A DNA stretch of 64,000 nt from Monoplex corrugatus (lineage: Eukaryota > Mollusca > Gastropoda > Littorinimorpha > Ranellidae), in assembly GCA_030674185.1 (NCBI GenBank), contig JAPXFY010000022.1:2732928-2796927 (forward strand), given 5' to 3'. How positions within the stretch are numbered: position 1 is the stretch's first letter; each line of letters begins with the position of its first letter. Both the position numbers and the translations under genes were made by a program. The notes beneath the pieces are model-generated. The model was not told the DNA's origin. It saw only the letters and a program-made list of their open reading frames with translations, and ran no database searches. This document shows, piece after piece, positions 33,501 through 46,522 of the stretch.

Positions 33501-35835
33501 AAACAAAACAGAAAATAACACAAACAAAACAGATGAAATAACACAAACAAAAAGATGAAATAACACAAACAAAACAGATGAAATAACACAAAAAAAATGA
33601 AATAACACAAACAAAACATGAAAAACACAAAAAAAAATGAAAACACAAACAAAACATGAAATAACACAAACAAAACATGAAATAACACAAACAAAACACA
33701 TGAAATAACACAAACAAAACAGATGAAATAACACAAACAAAACAGATGAAATAACACAAAAGATGAAATAACACAAAAAAAATGAAAAACACAAACAAAC
33801 ATGAAATAAACAAACAAAATGAAAACAAAACAAAACAGATGAAATAACACAACAAAACAGATGAAATAACAAAACAAAACAGATGAATAACACAAACAAA
33901 AATAAAAACACAAACAAAATAAATAACACAACAAAACAGATGAAATAACACAAAAGGATGAATAACACAAACAAAACAGATGAAATAACACAAACAAAAC
34001 AGATGAAATAACACAAACAAAACAGATGAAATAACACAAACAAAACAGATGAAATAACACAAACAAAACATGAAATAACACAAACAAAACATGAAATAAC
34101 ACAAACAAAACAGATGAAATAACACAAAATGGATGAAATAACACAAACAAAACAGATGAAATAACACAAACAAAACAGATGAAATAACACAAACAAAACA
34201 GATGAAATAACACAAACAAAACAGATGAAATAACACAAACAAAACAGATGAAATAACACAAAATGGATGAAATAACACAAACAAAACATGAAATAACACA
34301 AACAAAGCAGATGAAATAACACAAACAAAACATGAAATAACACAAACAAAACAGATGAAATAACACAAACAAAACAGATGAAATAACACAAACAAAATGG
34401 ATGAAATAACACAAACAAAACAGATGAAATAACACAAACAAAACAGATGAAATAACACAAAACAGATGAAATAACACAAACAAAACAGATGAAATAACAC
34501 AAACAAAACAGATGAAATAACACAAACAAAACAGATGAAATAAACACAAAACAGATGAAATAACACAAACAAAACAGATGAAGTAACACAAACAAAACAG
34601 ATGAAATAACACAAACAAAACAGATGAAATAACACAAACAAAACAGAAAAATAACACAAACAAAACATGAAATAACACAAACAAAACATGAAATAACACA
34701 AACAAAAGGATGAAATAACACAAACAAAACAGATGAAATAACACAAACAAAACAGATGAAATAACACAAACAAAACAGATGAAATAACACAACAAAACAG
34801 ATGAAATAAACAAACAAAACAGATGAAATAACACAAACAAAATGGATGAAATAACACAAACAAAACAGATGAAATAACACAAACAAAATGGATGAAATAA
34901 CACAAACAAAACAGATGAAATAACACAAACAAAATGGATGAAATAACACAAACAAACAGATGAAATAACACAAACAAAACAGACAAAATAACACAAACAA
35001 AAGACAAATAACACAAACAAAACAGACAAAATAACACAAACAAACATGATGAAATAACACAAACAAAATGGATGAATAACACAAACAAAACATGAATAAC
35101 ACAAACAAAACAGATGAAATAACACAAACAAAAAGATGAAATAACACAAACAAAATGGATGAAATAACACAAACAAAACAGATGAAATAACACAAACAAA
35201 ACAGATGAAATAACACAAACAAAACAGATGAAACACAATGATAACACAAACAAAAGATGAAATAACACAAACAAAACAGATAAAATAACACAAACAAAAC
35301 AGATGAAATAACACAAACAAAATGATGAAATAACACAAACAAAACATGAAATAACACAAACAAAACATGAAATAACACAAACAAAATGATGAAATAACAC
35401 AAACAAAAAGGGATGAAATAACACAAACAAAATGATGAAATAACACAAACAAAAAGATGAAATAACACAAACAAAATGATGAAATAACACAAACAAAACA
35501 GATGAAATAACACAAACAAAATGATGAAATAACACAAACAAAATGATGAAATAACACAAAACAAAACAGATGAAATAACACAAACAAAACAATGAAATAA
35601 CACAAACAAAACAGATGAAATAACACAAACAAAACAATGAAATAACACAAACAAAACAGATGAAATAACACAAACAAAAGATGAAATAACACAAACAAAA
35701 AGATGAAATAACACAAACAAAATATGAAATAACACAAACAAAACAGATGAAATAACACAAACAAAACAGATGAAATAACACAAACAAAATGGATGAAATA
35801 ACACAACAACAAAAACAGATGAAATAACACAAAAG
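30521..35835 (+). repeat. satellite, 23-bp unit, roughly 230 copies (5.3 kb)
   Basis: Core GATGAAATAACACAAACAAA plus ACA. Unit variants are AAAACAGATG, AAAATGGATG and AAAACATG. The outer parts are regular; between about 31.0 and 33.9 kb units lose single bases very often. The unit lacks stops on the minus strand and is 2 modulo 3 in length, so three overlapping minus-strand frames of over 1800 codons (F-V-C-V-I-S-S-V-L type) run through it. They are artefacts. Confidence 0.97.
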
Positions 35836-36204
35836 TAAAAAAATAACAGAAACCTTTGAGGGTGACAACAGTGACAAAAAAAAAACAAACAAACACACAA
35901 AAAACTGTTGGGCATTGTGGAGCAAGAAAGGTAAAGGTTCATGTTTTCGTTTAAACCATCTCAAATAAACCACTAATTAATTCATTGGAAAAAAAAAAAT
36001 ATTTGTTTGTTTTTCTGTTTTCCTGTCCATTTTTACCTTTGTAAAGGAGACAACCATACAGGGGTTTTTTTTCCTCCTTTTTTGGATCTGAGGTTGAACT
36101 CTATCACTCATGCTGAATCAGTGATGGGGTCCCCCCAAACCATGCAAGTGCCTTATTCTAAATAAAAAAAAATAAAATAAAAAAAGCCTCTCACCCACAT
36201 CATC

Positions 36205-36600
36205 ATTTTATTTTTCAAATGACATGGTATTTATAAAAACAGAAACACAGACAAAACTGACAGAATATGACAGAGAATGCGCAATCTAAAAGGACATGCA
36301 GAAATGTTAAGACTAAAAATGTACAGTCCATTAACTCAATGGCATCTTGTTGAACACAGGTTTCTGGCGCTGTTATTTTCATTCGTGATAGTGACAGATG
36401 TATGCGTCCAGCAGACTCTCAAAATAATTTTTCTTGCGTGTACTAAAATCAATCAAGGGCAATAACCCTGTTTCTCGAGACCCTCACAGTTTTGTAGCAG
36501 TTCTTTTCCTTTAGATCAATGTGTCCATCATTTACATTATCATCAGTGGTGAGGCCTTCTTGCTCTGTGTACCATCCAGTACCCTAGAGTTATCATTTTT
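36205..36600 (-). other. possible last exon and 3' UTR of the SLX1-like gene
   Basis: On the minus strand an acceptor-like CTCTAG is followed by 45 open codons (L-T-T-D-D-N-V-N-D-G-H-I-D-L-K-E-K) ending in TGA near 36463, and AATAAA near 36208. It is the only terminal-exon-like signal downstream of SLX1 exon 2. The peptide itself is not recognisably SLX1. Confidence 0.2.
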
Positions 36601-36830
36601 TGTTTAAACCCAGCCGACTGCATAGAACCATATCAGGGCTATGAACCATCTCAAAACGTACACAATACTTCAACAGGAAGAAAAAAAAAAGGAACAGAAA
36701 ATTATGCACACGTCAATACAATTAATAATATTATACACATATCAATGCATTGCGCACCCAATCCCAAGGAGACGCCCTTGGTGCTGACCACTCCATCCAA
36801 TTCATTGCACAGGGGAACACCCTCAAGTGT
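36594..36830 (-). repeat. SINE-like dispersed repeat, copy 1
   Basis: Contains AACCCAGCCGACTGCATAGA, CCATATCAGGGCTATGAACC and GTGCTGACCACTCCATCCAA, shared with 44405-44640 and in part with 46523-46580. In reverse orientation the unit ends GGCTGGGTTTAAAC followed by A-rich or AACAAT-type tails, as SINE 3' ends do. Confidence 0.7.
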
Positions 36831-37269
36831 TTTTTGTTAAAATTATATTGCTTTTGAACTAATGCACAGCATCCTAGTTCCATGGTGTTTCAAACAGGGA
36901 CTCACAGGCAAACGTTTCACAGTGTGGTCTAGAGTTGTAGCTTTGTTTTGTATTGTTTTCAGTAACCAGTAAACCCAGTGGAGCAGAAAAACACACATTT
37001 GATGTGGTTCTGAACTTATGTGGAAGGACAGAGTGCATTATGGAAACTGGTTATTGTGTGCCAGGAGACGTTTTGTTCTCCAACCTATGTGCACTTTTTT
37101 TGATTATTTAGAACTAGAAACTGTGAGGAATATTTACTTCAAACAAAATCATTTCAAAAGTTCAGTTGTTGTATCTTTCAGTAGTGTTATTTTGTCTCCG
37201 GGCTGTTGTTTTTGTGATAATTTTTTACACTTTGAGACAAAAGTTGCATCCCTTTGACTGTGACTCCAT

Positions 37270-37275
37270 TAAGTA

Positions 37276-37324
<49 letters not shown>

Positions 37325-37405
37325 CACAGACAGACGACAGACAGACAGACAGACAGCAACAGACAGAGAGATATAGACAGAGAGAGAGACAGAGACAGAG
37401 AGAGA
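37270..37405 (+). repeat. (GA)n / (CAGA)n microsatellite
   Basis: GA run grading into CAGA repeats. Confidence 0.95.
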
Positions 37406-37459
37406 ATAAGAAGAAAATAATAATCACCAAAACCAAGGATAGTACTGTAACATTCTTAC

Positions 37460-37508
37460 CCTCAAGGCAGAGATGTTTGGAAATCCATGGATGATCAACA
37501 CTATTTCC
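37460..37508 (-). CDS. SLX1: SLX1-like endonuclease, exon (part of GIY-YIG domain)
   Basis: A 49-base minus-strand exon: acceptor CTTGATTTCAG, then G plus 16 codons E-I-V-L-I-I-H-G-F-P-N-I-S-A-L-R, then donor GTAAGA. It continues the GIY-YIG nuclease domain of SLX1 directly after the exon at 47144-47329. The split codon TG|G restores the Trp of the family's G-P-W-E motif. The next family segment (F-E-W-A-W-Q, with the metal-binding Glu) was looked for on the minus strand down to about 36.0 kb and not found. Intron length between the two exons is about 9.6 kb. Confidence 0.75.
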
Positions 37509-37584
37509 CTGAAATCAAGGTATATGAAATTATCAGTCATGCATGACCAGTCTTGTGGTAGTGGTGGTGAAGGTATTGTGTGAG

Positions 37585-37587
<3 letters not shown>

Positions 37588-37672
<85 letters not shown>
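37588..37672 (+). repeat. (TG)n microsatellite
   Basis: Nearly pure TG run in the SLX1 intron. Confidence 0.97.
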
Positions 37673-37673
<1 letters not shown>

Positions 37674-38054
37674 ATGCATGTATGTTCGTGTGAGTGCAGA
37701 TACACATAATCTGTCAGACAATAACATTGACAACGATGCTTCATTTTATCCTACTCTTAAAGTTACCGATTAAAAGCCATTTTTCAAGCTTGCTAACAAC
37801 TAATCTATATAAATAATTTGCTTACAAGTACAAAACAACAACAACAAACAAAACAACAACAAACACACACAACAAAAATGCACAAGTAAATCTACAAATA
37901 AAATACAAACAAATCAAGAAATACTGGCACAAGGAGGAGGAATGAGTGACGAATGAAGTATAGGATTTGAAATAAGCAAAAAAAAGTTCAATCAGTATAT
38001 ACATGAAATGGTTAGCTATGTGGTATTATTGAGAGAGAGAGACAGACAACTCCA

Positions 38055-38295
38055 ATGCCGCATGAAAAATTGAAATTGGGTTTTGAGTTAAAAAAATTAT
38101 ATGGTTTTGAAATATTGTTATTCTGAGTAAAAAGCAGTTTAAATTTTTCAAATCGGACTAATAGTTCATGAGATATTCCAATTTGAAGCGTCAAAAATTT
38201 CTTAAATTTTGGTACCAGTTTTAGTGGGACAAAGAAGGACAAGTGTCACAGAACAAACCCATCAAATGGCATGGTATGCTGATTTTGCTGGAAAT
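38055..38295 (+). repeat. dispersed repeat copy B, left half
   Basis: Matches the first part of 9115-9553 almost base for base up to GCTGGAAAT, where the LINE tail begins. Confidence 0.9.
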
Positions 38296-38415
38296 TATTA
38301 TTATGAACATTTAGTACGCCTAATCAAATTAATGCCCTAGGCGTTAACAAAGGCAAAACATATAACCGAAATCACAAGCACGCACACACACGCCCACAAA
38401 CACACACCACACGCA

Positions 38416-38479
<64 letters not shown>

Positions 38480-41400
38480 CACGACATGCAAATGCAATGA
38501 CACATTGACACTAAGACATTATAAAGCCAACATTACGTTACATGGGGGGAGGGGGGCAGAAATTACCAGTTATTTGGGAAACAGATGAGTTTTGAGGGAG
38601 CGTTTGAATGTGGACAGAGAGGGTGAGTATCTGAGTGAGCGAGGTAGCTGATTCCAGATAGTTGGAGCTTGATAGGAAAAAGAACGCTGCCCAAACCTTT
38701 TAGTGCGGACTATGGGGATACTATAGAGACGGGTGTCGGATGAGGACCGCAAAGCTCGAGATGGCGTGTAGAGATGTAACAGATGGGCGAGATACTCAGG
38801 ACAGGAATACTCAATAGATTTGAAGCAGAGACAGGCAATCTTGTAGGATATTCTTTGCTGAACCGGGAGCCAGTGAAGAGAACAGAGCAATGGCGTAACA
38901 TGGTTAAATTTTGAAGAGCGGAAGATGAGACGGGCAGCATGATTTTGAACTTTCTGAAGTTTGTTAATGAGGTGAGAGGGGGAACCAGACAAAAGAGCAT
39001 TACAGTAATCAAGACGAGATAGAACAAGTGCACAGACAAGAGTCTTTGTCGTGTCTTCTGAGAGGAGATGGCGGATAGAAGCAATTCGGCGGAGTTCAAG
39101 AAAACAAGTCCGACAAACGTTGCTAACATGCAGATGGAAGGACAAGGTTTGGTCAAGAGTTACACCAAGGTTACGGGCAGAATAGGAGAGAGTGATAGAC
39201 GAGTCAACAAGTGTGATGGAGGTTGGAAGAGAGGGGTGATTTTGGAGTTTGGGTGGGGTGATCAAGATCAATTCAGATTTCTCTTCATTCAATTTCAGTT
39301 TGTTTTCAGTCATCCAATCCTTCAGGTCGGCTACACAAGATTGGGTGTTTTGGATCATGAGGGGAAGGTCAGGGAGAGGCCCAGAGACATACAGCTGATT
39401 GTCATCCGAGAAAGAATGATGCTGAAGTAGGTGTTCTTGGACAATAGAGGAGACAGGATAGGTGTAGAGAATGAAAAGTAGGGGGCCCAGAACAGATCCC
39501 TGTGGCACTCCATAGGTCAGACAGGAAGCATTAGAAGAAAGACCATTGACAGAAACTACTTGCAGACGATCGGTGATGTAAGAATGAAACCAATTCAAGA
39601 CAGTATCATGGAGCCCAAAAGAGTGATGCAGACGGGAGAGAAGGATAGAGTGGTCAATAGTGTCAAAGGCAGCAGATAGGTCCAAGAGAGTCAAAAGTGA
39701 TACATTGTTAGAGTCAAGAGTAGTCAGTAAGTCGTTGCAGATTTTGAGAAGAGCAGTCTCGGTGCTATGTGCAGAACGGTAAGCAGACTGAAGGGGATAG
39801 ACAAGGTTATTGGAATGAAGGTGGTTTAACAGCTGGTTGAGAACAACTTTCTCTAAGACCTTGGAAAGAAATGGAAGATTTGACACAGGTCTATAGTTTT
39901 TCAAATTCTCGGGGTCAAGAGTCGTCTTTTTTAGAAGAGGTCTAACAATTGCTGACTTGAAAGAAGAAGGAAAGGAGCCAGTTGAGAGGGAATGGTTGAT
40001 GATGTTGGTGATGTGAGGAAGAAGAGTATCAAGACAATGGGTGAGGAAAGAAACTGGCAATGGGTCAAGTTCACAGGTTTTAATGCTGGATTTCATGATG
40101 ATTTTCTTAACAAAGTCCTCAGAAACGGGTTGGAAGGAAGTAAGGGGGATTCCAGAGAAAGGGGGTTCGGAAATGTTGCATGAGTGTTCGTCGTGGAATC
40201 AAGAGAAAGCCTGAGGTTAGCAATCTTGTTGACAAAATAGTCGGAGAAAGCCTGTGGAAGATCAGATGGTGGCAGGTTAGATGGAAGAGGAGAAGAGCCA
40301 GTTTTGCCAAGAAGAGTATTAGTGATATTATACAATTGTTTGGATGTGGAGCAAGCAAGAATTTTGGCATTGTAATAGGCTGATTTAGCGGCGTCTACAA
40401 GGCTATTAACAATTTTGTTGGCAGTTTGAAAGATTTGCCTATGCACAGTTAGACTGGACTTGAGCCATTGTCTCTCAGCTTGACGTCTGTCACGCTTGGC
40501 ATCTTGCAGTTGTGAAGCTATGGAGGAGAACCAAGGTGTAGGCGGTCGTTTGGAGACTTGGCGTGTTGTTGATGGAGCATGTTGATCCAGTAGCCCAAGA
40601 AGGAGGTTGTTCAGTTCATCAGCAGTACTAGGAGGCGAGGCAGTAAGGAGAGAGTGAAGATCAGCATCGAACACAGACAAGTCAACAGCAGATAGGCGTC
40701 TGGCTTGCACAGCAGTTTTCTGAGGAGGAGGACGGGAAAGCAGGAGATCAGAGATGAGGCAGACATGGTCAGAAGGGAGGGTGTGATCAGTGGTGATGGA
40801 CTTCACGATGGCCTGATCAGCCCTGTGGATAATACCGTCTAGGGTATGCCCCCGTGTGTGTGTAGGCACGTTGACTGTCTGAACCAGACCATATGAGTCC
40901 AGTAGATCAATAACTTTAGAAGTAAGAGTGTTGGCAGGATGGTCAAAATGAATGTTGAAGTCCCCGGCGATGATGTAGGAACCACTGAGTGAATTGCAGT
41001 AAGACAGAAGGTCAGGCAGTTCGTCAGTGAAGGTAGAGTCAGTCAGACGGTTCTTGGAGTTGGGTGGAGGGCGGTAGAGGCAAAGCAGGTGGAACGTCTG
41101 ATGAGGGAAAGTAAGGGTGAGTTGGGCCAGTTCAAAGGAGGAGTGACTGAAAGGGAAGGCAGATTTGGTTGAGGCATAAGGTGAAAGTTGATCAGCGACG
41201 ACAAAGGCAATGCTGCCACCACGGCTGGACTGACGAGGGAAGGAAAGGGTGTAGTGACCAGGGGGAGCAATGTCACGGCACTTGGCTTCATCACCAACTG
41301 AACGAAACCAGGTTTCAACAACAGCGAAAACGTCAATGTTGCTGTCGTGGATAAAATAGCCAAGTGCCGAACGTTTATCTGTTCTGGTGCCCAGGGCCTG

Positions 41401-41496
41401 AGCGTTGAAAATACCCAGACGGAATGAAGCAGAACGGCGAGAAATTTGTCTTGCAGAGCGAGTGTCAATGACAGCCAGATTGTTGACGTTGGAACA
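38296..41496 (-). mobile_element. LINE (CR1/L2-like), nearly complete ORF2, in the SLX1 intron
   Basis: Reads right to left. The 3' end at 38296 is an (ATA)n-type tail preceded by the same 3' UTR as the copy at 15169-15393, including a GT-rich tract. The 5' end at about 41496 lies inside the endonuclease N-terminal region, so the element is 5'-truncated and has no ORF1. It interrupts a dispersed repeat whose intact copy is at 9115-9553. Confidence 0.9.
38570..41494 (-). pseudogene. LINE ORF2: APE endonuclease plus reverse transcriptase, one frameshift
   Basis: From 41494 the frame reads L-G-I-F-N-A-Q-A-L, V-V-E-T-W-F, L-Y-R-P-P, I-A-G-D-F-N-I-H-F-D, H-T-L-D-G-I-I and L-P-S-D-H, the full set of APE-type endonuclease motifs. 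A linker follows. Near 40199 one base is missing (the D-F-H-D-E-H stretch shifts frame). The RT then runs unbroken: N-Y-R-P-V-S-N-L-P, L-D-L-S-A-A-F-D-T-I-D-H, G-V-P-Q-G-S-V-L-G-P, F-S-D-D-N-Q-L-Y, L-H-W-L-P-V. It ends at TAA 38570, a few codons earlier than the sister copy because of CCCAAATAACTGG versus CCCAAAACTGG. Apart from one indel and the missing 5' end the ORF is intact, so the insertion is young. Confidence 0.88.
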
Positions 41497-41697
41497 GGAA
41501 GGTCATTTATTTTGTAATTGTGAGAGACAGACCAGATCAAAAGTCATGAAATTTTGGTCGTTGATGTATTTTGGCGTGCCGAATTGAATAAAACCATTAT
41601 TGGAACTCTGTGACGAGCCATTTTTGTCTTATTACAGGAAACATGTGATATTTTGGATGTTTTATCAGTGTTTCATTAATAATTGCCCATATTGTAT
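41497..41697 (+). repeat. dispersed repeat copy B, right half
   Basis: Continues the repeat of 9115-9553 from TTTTGTAATTGTGAGAGACA to its end. The few bases at the LINE junction differ from the empty site. Confidence 0.9.
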
Positions 41698-42689
41698 TAA
41701 TAACAGACAAAAATGAAGCTAGAAACAAAACAATCATTTCAAGAGATAGATATAAAATCATTTTGCTCATCGTTCAAGTGTCTTATTACTGCAAATTAAA
41801 CCAAAAAAGTCACGACTCGCTACTTCAGTAGTCTTATGAATAACTTTTAATATTTCATCAGTTTCTGTACATATAAAAGGACATCTGAGAATCAATGACT
41901 TCTGGAATCACTTAAATAATTGAAATATTAAAAATTACTGCATGCTTTTATGCTGCAGTCTGTCCAAAAATATCATCCGATCAAAATTCTACTAAAAACT
42001 AAACACACACACATACACATGCACACACACTAACACAAACACATATATACACACACAGAGAAAAGCATAACAGACAAGATTTATGTACGCTACATTTGAT
42101 TTTTATTTTATACATCAGTCTTTAAAAAATAGACTAAACTGTCTGTGGATGAGTCAAGTCCCCGAACACTTAGCACAGCCAGCGTCCAAAGAAAACTTCA
42201 GGAAGGATATGGGACCACTCACCATTCAGGAACAGGTCAACTTAACTCCTACAGTAGAGAAATATATGAATTTCTGCATAATATATACTATTCATTGAGA
42301 GATTGGAAAGGAAAGTAAACCATAATGCATAGTCTTCACATTAACATTACTTTAACATTAAGCCCAAACTCGCGACTTTGATTTTTAGCATATTACTTGT
42401 AAAAATCCACCAAAGCAGAGCAATCCTGCTAAGTACTTCCGGTGTACTCTTGCCCTTTAATACAAATCAATAACAACAGGCTACAATTAAATAAGATGCA
42501 ATCTTCCCTTTAAAACAAATTAATGACAATGGGCCTATCCTTTTCAGATATTGACTACAAATTGAAACAACAACATAAGCTAATGGATGGCCTACTTTAC
42601 AAATAATACAACTCATAGCCTTCTATTCAGTTTCAAAACCTAAATGAAGAATATTATAACAATGAACAGATTTTGTTTTGTGACATTCT
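41698..42689. other. no gene recognised
   Basis: AT-rich intronic sequence of the SLX1-like gene with a short CA tract (42005-42060). No exon recognised. Confidence 0.4.
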
Positions 42690-42863
42690 AAATCTCTGTG
42701 TGTGTTAGTGTGTGTGCGTGTTGTCAGAGAGAGAGAGAGTGTGTGTGTTGTCAGAGAGAGAGATGGAGAGAGAGAGAGAGAGAGAGAGGAAGGATCATGC
42801 CTGTTAACAACTTGGATATGAATGTATTGTGGCCTATTTACTTATTTATTCATTTCTTGTTCT

Positions 42864-42917
<54 letters not shown>
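42690..42917 (+). repeat. (GA)n microsatellites
   Basis: Two GA-rich tracts with a 60-base interruption and a TG-rich start. Confidence 0.95.
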
Positions 42918-42919
<2 letters not shown>

Positions 42920-43049
42920 CATGTCAAGGAAAGTAAAATAACTTGCACAGAATTGTTTTTTGATTTGAAAAAAAAAATATTTAGACTTATTCATTCATTC
43001 ATTTATTTGAGAGAGAGGAAGAGGCGTGGGACTATGCACACCCCTCTGT

Positions 43050-43830
43050 TTGGGCAAACCCATTTTCCACGGCCCGGCGAAGCATGTCGAGCACATAGTA
43101 TTTTTAGTAGTAAGCTCGCCCGTCGTGGGGTGAGCAGATCTACACTGCGACATGCAAATAGCATGATCTCGGGGAGGAAATGGTTGACGAATCTAGCTTC
43201 GGCTGACAACTCCGAATCAAGTTCAAACGCAGTTGTCCTTTTCTTCAAAAATACAATGTCACAGATAAAACAGAACTTGATCTGTTGATTGCTAGATCTA
43301 GTCTTTGTTCGACAACGTAAAACTTGCCGAGCTGAAACTTGCACAGCGTTCTGTTACGCCAGTAGTAGGCCTATGGCGTCGGCACATTCCGACGTTTTTG
43401 CTACTGATCTGGAACAGATCCTCATGTAAAAAGTTGGCGTACGGCCGTATTTTACATCAAATTGATTTCATATTACACATGCACATAGAAAAAAAGTATG
43501 CAAAATCGAATCCCGCCGACGAGAAGTTCCAAAAATGGCGACTTGCCTGCAAAACTTTTCCGATGAAAAAAAGCAAAACTTTGGAAGCGTCGATCTCGGT
43601 TCGAAACTGGCACACATAGCTCTCGTCGGGATATATCATTTTGTTACATTGATTCTCATTGGTTGCAAAATTACAATGTGATTGGTTCACAAATATAGCC
43701 GTACCGACCGAAATAGTGAAGCACCCCAAACAAACTTCGATTCTAAACGCATACCATATCCGCGATTACGCCCGAAACGCGGATTTTCGACTTTCTCATC
43801 AAATAACTAATTCCATTTTCGCTGTAAGTA
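43050..43830. promoter_or_regulatory. CpG-richer segment, possible promoter or first exon
   Basis: CpG dinucleotides are clearly denser here than in the flanking AT-rich sequence, and a donor-like GCTGTAAGTA lies near 43822. No protein recognised. Promoter function is inference. Confidence 0.2.
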
Positions 43831-44404
43831 CATAAAATGGCAATCATTCAAATCTTTATTCATTTCTGATTCCTATAAGAAAAAAAATAAGGATGAAACA
43901 CCGCTTAAAGAGGCAGTAATACTTGATTGAACTGAAGACCCCCCAGTTTTGCGGCCAGACCCCGTTTTTGCCCAGTTTTTGGTACCACAAATTTGACGTC
44001 GCGTTTCGGTTCGCACGGCATTGCTCAGACAGAGAGAGACTCAGAACTTTTTTAATGTACATGGCCAACACAACAGTCAATGGGAATTGGGATGGGAAGG
44101 GAAGTAGGGCCTTTTATGATTTATGCAAATTTTACAACGCGTTTAATTACATCATTGAAAATTGTAGCTTTCAATGCTTTTCTCAGTTTATACATCATCA
44201 ATTTAACAGTCAACAGTCCCTTGTATGCTGACCTAACATTTTGAAAAAACAGCATTCAGTACTTGACTATCACTATCAGCAAGCTTAATCTGAGCATTAA
44301 TCATAAATATTATTATTAATTAATACATACAACATGTACATTATCAGCAGCATGCACAAAGCTGGCCTTTGTGTATATTCTATAGTTATTCACTTATTGT
44401 TGTT
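43831..44404. other. no gene recognised
   Basis: AT-rich sequence, nothing recognised. Confidence 0.4.
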
Positions 44405-44960
44405 ATTGTTATTGTTGTTTAAAACCCAGCCGACTGCGTAGAGCCACATTATCAGGGCTATAACCGTCTCAAAACATACAAAATTTCAACAGGAGAAAAA
44501 ATCAAAAGAAAATTAAGTACACATATCAATGCATTCGCACACATAATCTAAAAACATGGCCCCGGTGCTGACCACTCCATCCAATTTATCACACAGGGGA
44601 TTTAAAAAACATACCTGAATAAAAATTTAAGCATACCAAAGGACACCAAAACATATATATAAAAACGGGCATAAATTACCTAAAACTGTTTTCGCATATC
44701 TCACCTCCCTAGAGCCAAAAATGCACTTAATACATCAACATGTACTTTATTGAACACATACCGGTGAATGAACCAGCAAGGCAGAAAATGATAGGAAGAA
44801 ATGACGGAAAACAAAGGAACACAGCAGAAACAAAGAGAATGACAGAAAAGAGGAAATTTCTAGCACAGAATTTCCACAAGGTGGGGATACTATTTATACT
44901 GAAAGAGCCCCCGGCGTCCCCACGGGCGAATCTATACAGTTGAAAAATGAAATAGAATAT
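44405..44960 (-). repeat. SINE-like repeat copy 2 plus second dispersed block
   Basis: 44405-44640 matches 36594-36830, including GCCGACTGCGTAGAGCC and GTGCTGACCACTCCATCCAA. It is preceded by (TTGTTA)n, which is the tail in reverse. 44735-44960 matches 29675-30060. The two blocks may belong to one longer element. Confidence 0.65.
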
Positions 44961-45103
44961 AATTTCAATTCATCAGTGACAAATCTAATAACTTGTCCTT
45001 TATGTTGAAAGATCTATGTCATTAAAAAGTACCAACTGTACAAGTGAGCAGTCAATTTATGCCATTTGTCAATAAGCTATTCTCTACTTTTAAGTTAACC
45101 CCC

Positions 45104-45105
<2 letters not shown>

Positions 45106-45165
<60 letters not shown>

Positions 45166-45189
45166 CACACACATATGCACACACACACA

Positions 45190-45220
<31 letters not shown>
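45106..45220 (+). repeat. (CA)n microsatellite
   Basis: CA run with a few CG and TG interruptions. Confidence 0.95.
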
Positions 45221-45635
45221 GTATACATACAGTTCAAAGTACTTATTTAATCCTTTAACCCTTTGCCGTGATATGGCAGATAACAATATCACCATTAACC
45301 ACAACCCAACAAAACAAATGAAACACTGAAAAACAAAAAGGAAAGAAAAGTCACATAAAAGCTTGTGTGTATTGATAAAAACAAAACAAAATGAAAATGC
45401 TACCTATGACACATGCAATGCAACTGATCCTCAATAATGGCATATTGCTATACACAAACCACAACATGGCACAATTCAGTTTCAAATTATCAAGACAGCG
45501 TTACTGCACTGAGAAAACACTTACATACTGACAGGGTCAGTCAGTTCAATGATTGATACACTTGGAGCAACCACACACAAAAGACATTTGGGTTTGTTCA
45601 GACAATTCCGTATGCCATTCACCAAGATCTGCCAG

Positions 45636-45912
45636 TAGTTAACTGGCAGACTCCTTGAGCCTGTAAAAACCCTATATGCTGGCAGATTCCTTAAATCTGT
45701 AAAAACCCTGTGTGCTGGCAGACTCCTTAAATCTGTAAAAAGTTGTGGCAGATCCTTAAATCTGTAAAACCTGTGTGCTGGCAGACTCCTTAAATCTGTA
45801 AAAACCCTGTGTGCTGGCAGACTCCTTAAATCTGTAAAAACCCTGTGTGCTGGCAGACTCCTTAAATCTGTAAAACCTGTGTGCTGGCAGACTCTTAAAT
45901 CTGTAAACCTAT
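45636..45912 (+). repeat. minisatellite, 36-bp unit, about 7.5 copies
   Basis: Unit contains GGCAGACTCCTTAAATCTGT and AAAAACCCTGTGTGCT. Some units lose one or two bases. Confidence 0.93.
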
Positions 45913-46522
45913 GTGATTTGGGTATATATATATAGTCACCATGCTATTTTTAGAAAAAAAAAAGTTTTTTCTTCTTTCACTTACCATTTTGAATAATGAT
46001 TTAAAGACAGAAATTGAAGTCATATGCAACTGACATTTTGCATGATGCTAGATAAAGAGTGATATTTAATAGCAGTTTACTTTTTGAAGATACCTTTAAT
46101 ACTTTTTGAGTTACAATTTATTTAAATATGGCCAATTTTCATGCGATTCCTGTAGTCGCAGGTCTAAAAATAGGTGCGATGCCAATGAGTTAACTATCAT
46201 GTGAAGGAAAGAAAAAAAGGAACCAAAATTTTGAAGAATCATGGCAAACGCCACAGGTTTATATATATAAACCCTATGAGTTGCATATTTATGAAACTGA
46301 TTGGTTTTGTCTGTCCTTACACCCATCTACCATTCTGAACAATAACAATTATTAACAGATGCAGGTATTACTATTATTACTAGTATTAGAATGCCCAAAA
46401 CTTGACCAAACAAAAACTTCCAGCAGTGTCAGTTAATTAGGTCACAGGCTGAATAAAATTCATTCTGAACATGTCCAAACAGGGCTCAGATTTCCCCCCA
46501 ACATAAGGCAGCCTACCAGAAT
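45913..46522. other. no gene recognised
   Basis: AT-rich intronic sequence of the SLX1-like gene. Confidence 0.4.

Noticed and set aside
30411..35973. Minus-strand frames of over 1800 codons rich in Phe, Val, Cys, Leu
   Set aside because: They are the 23-bp satellite read in three frames; the unit has no stop and is not a multiple of three, so all frames stay open.
41043..41540. 165-codon minus-strand frame as a separate gene
   Set aside because: Shadow of the LINE endonuclease, whose motifs lie in another frame.
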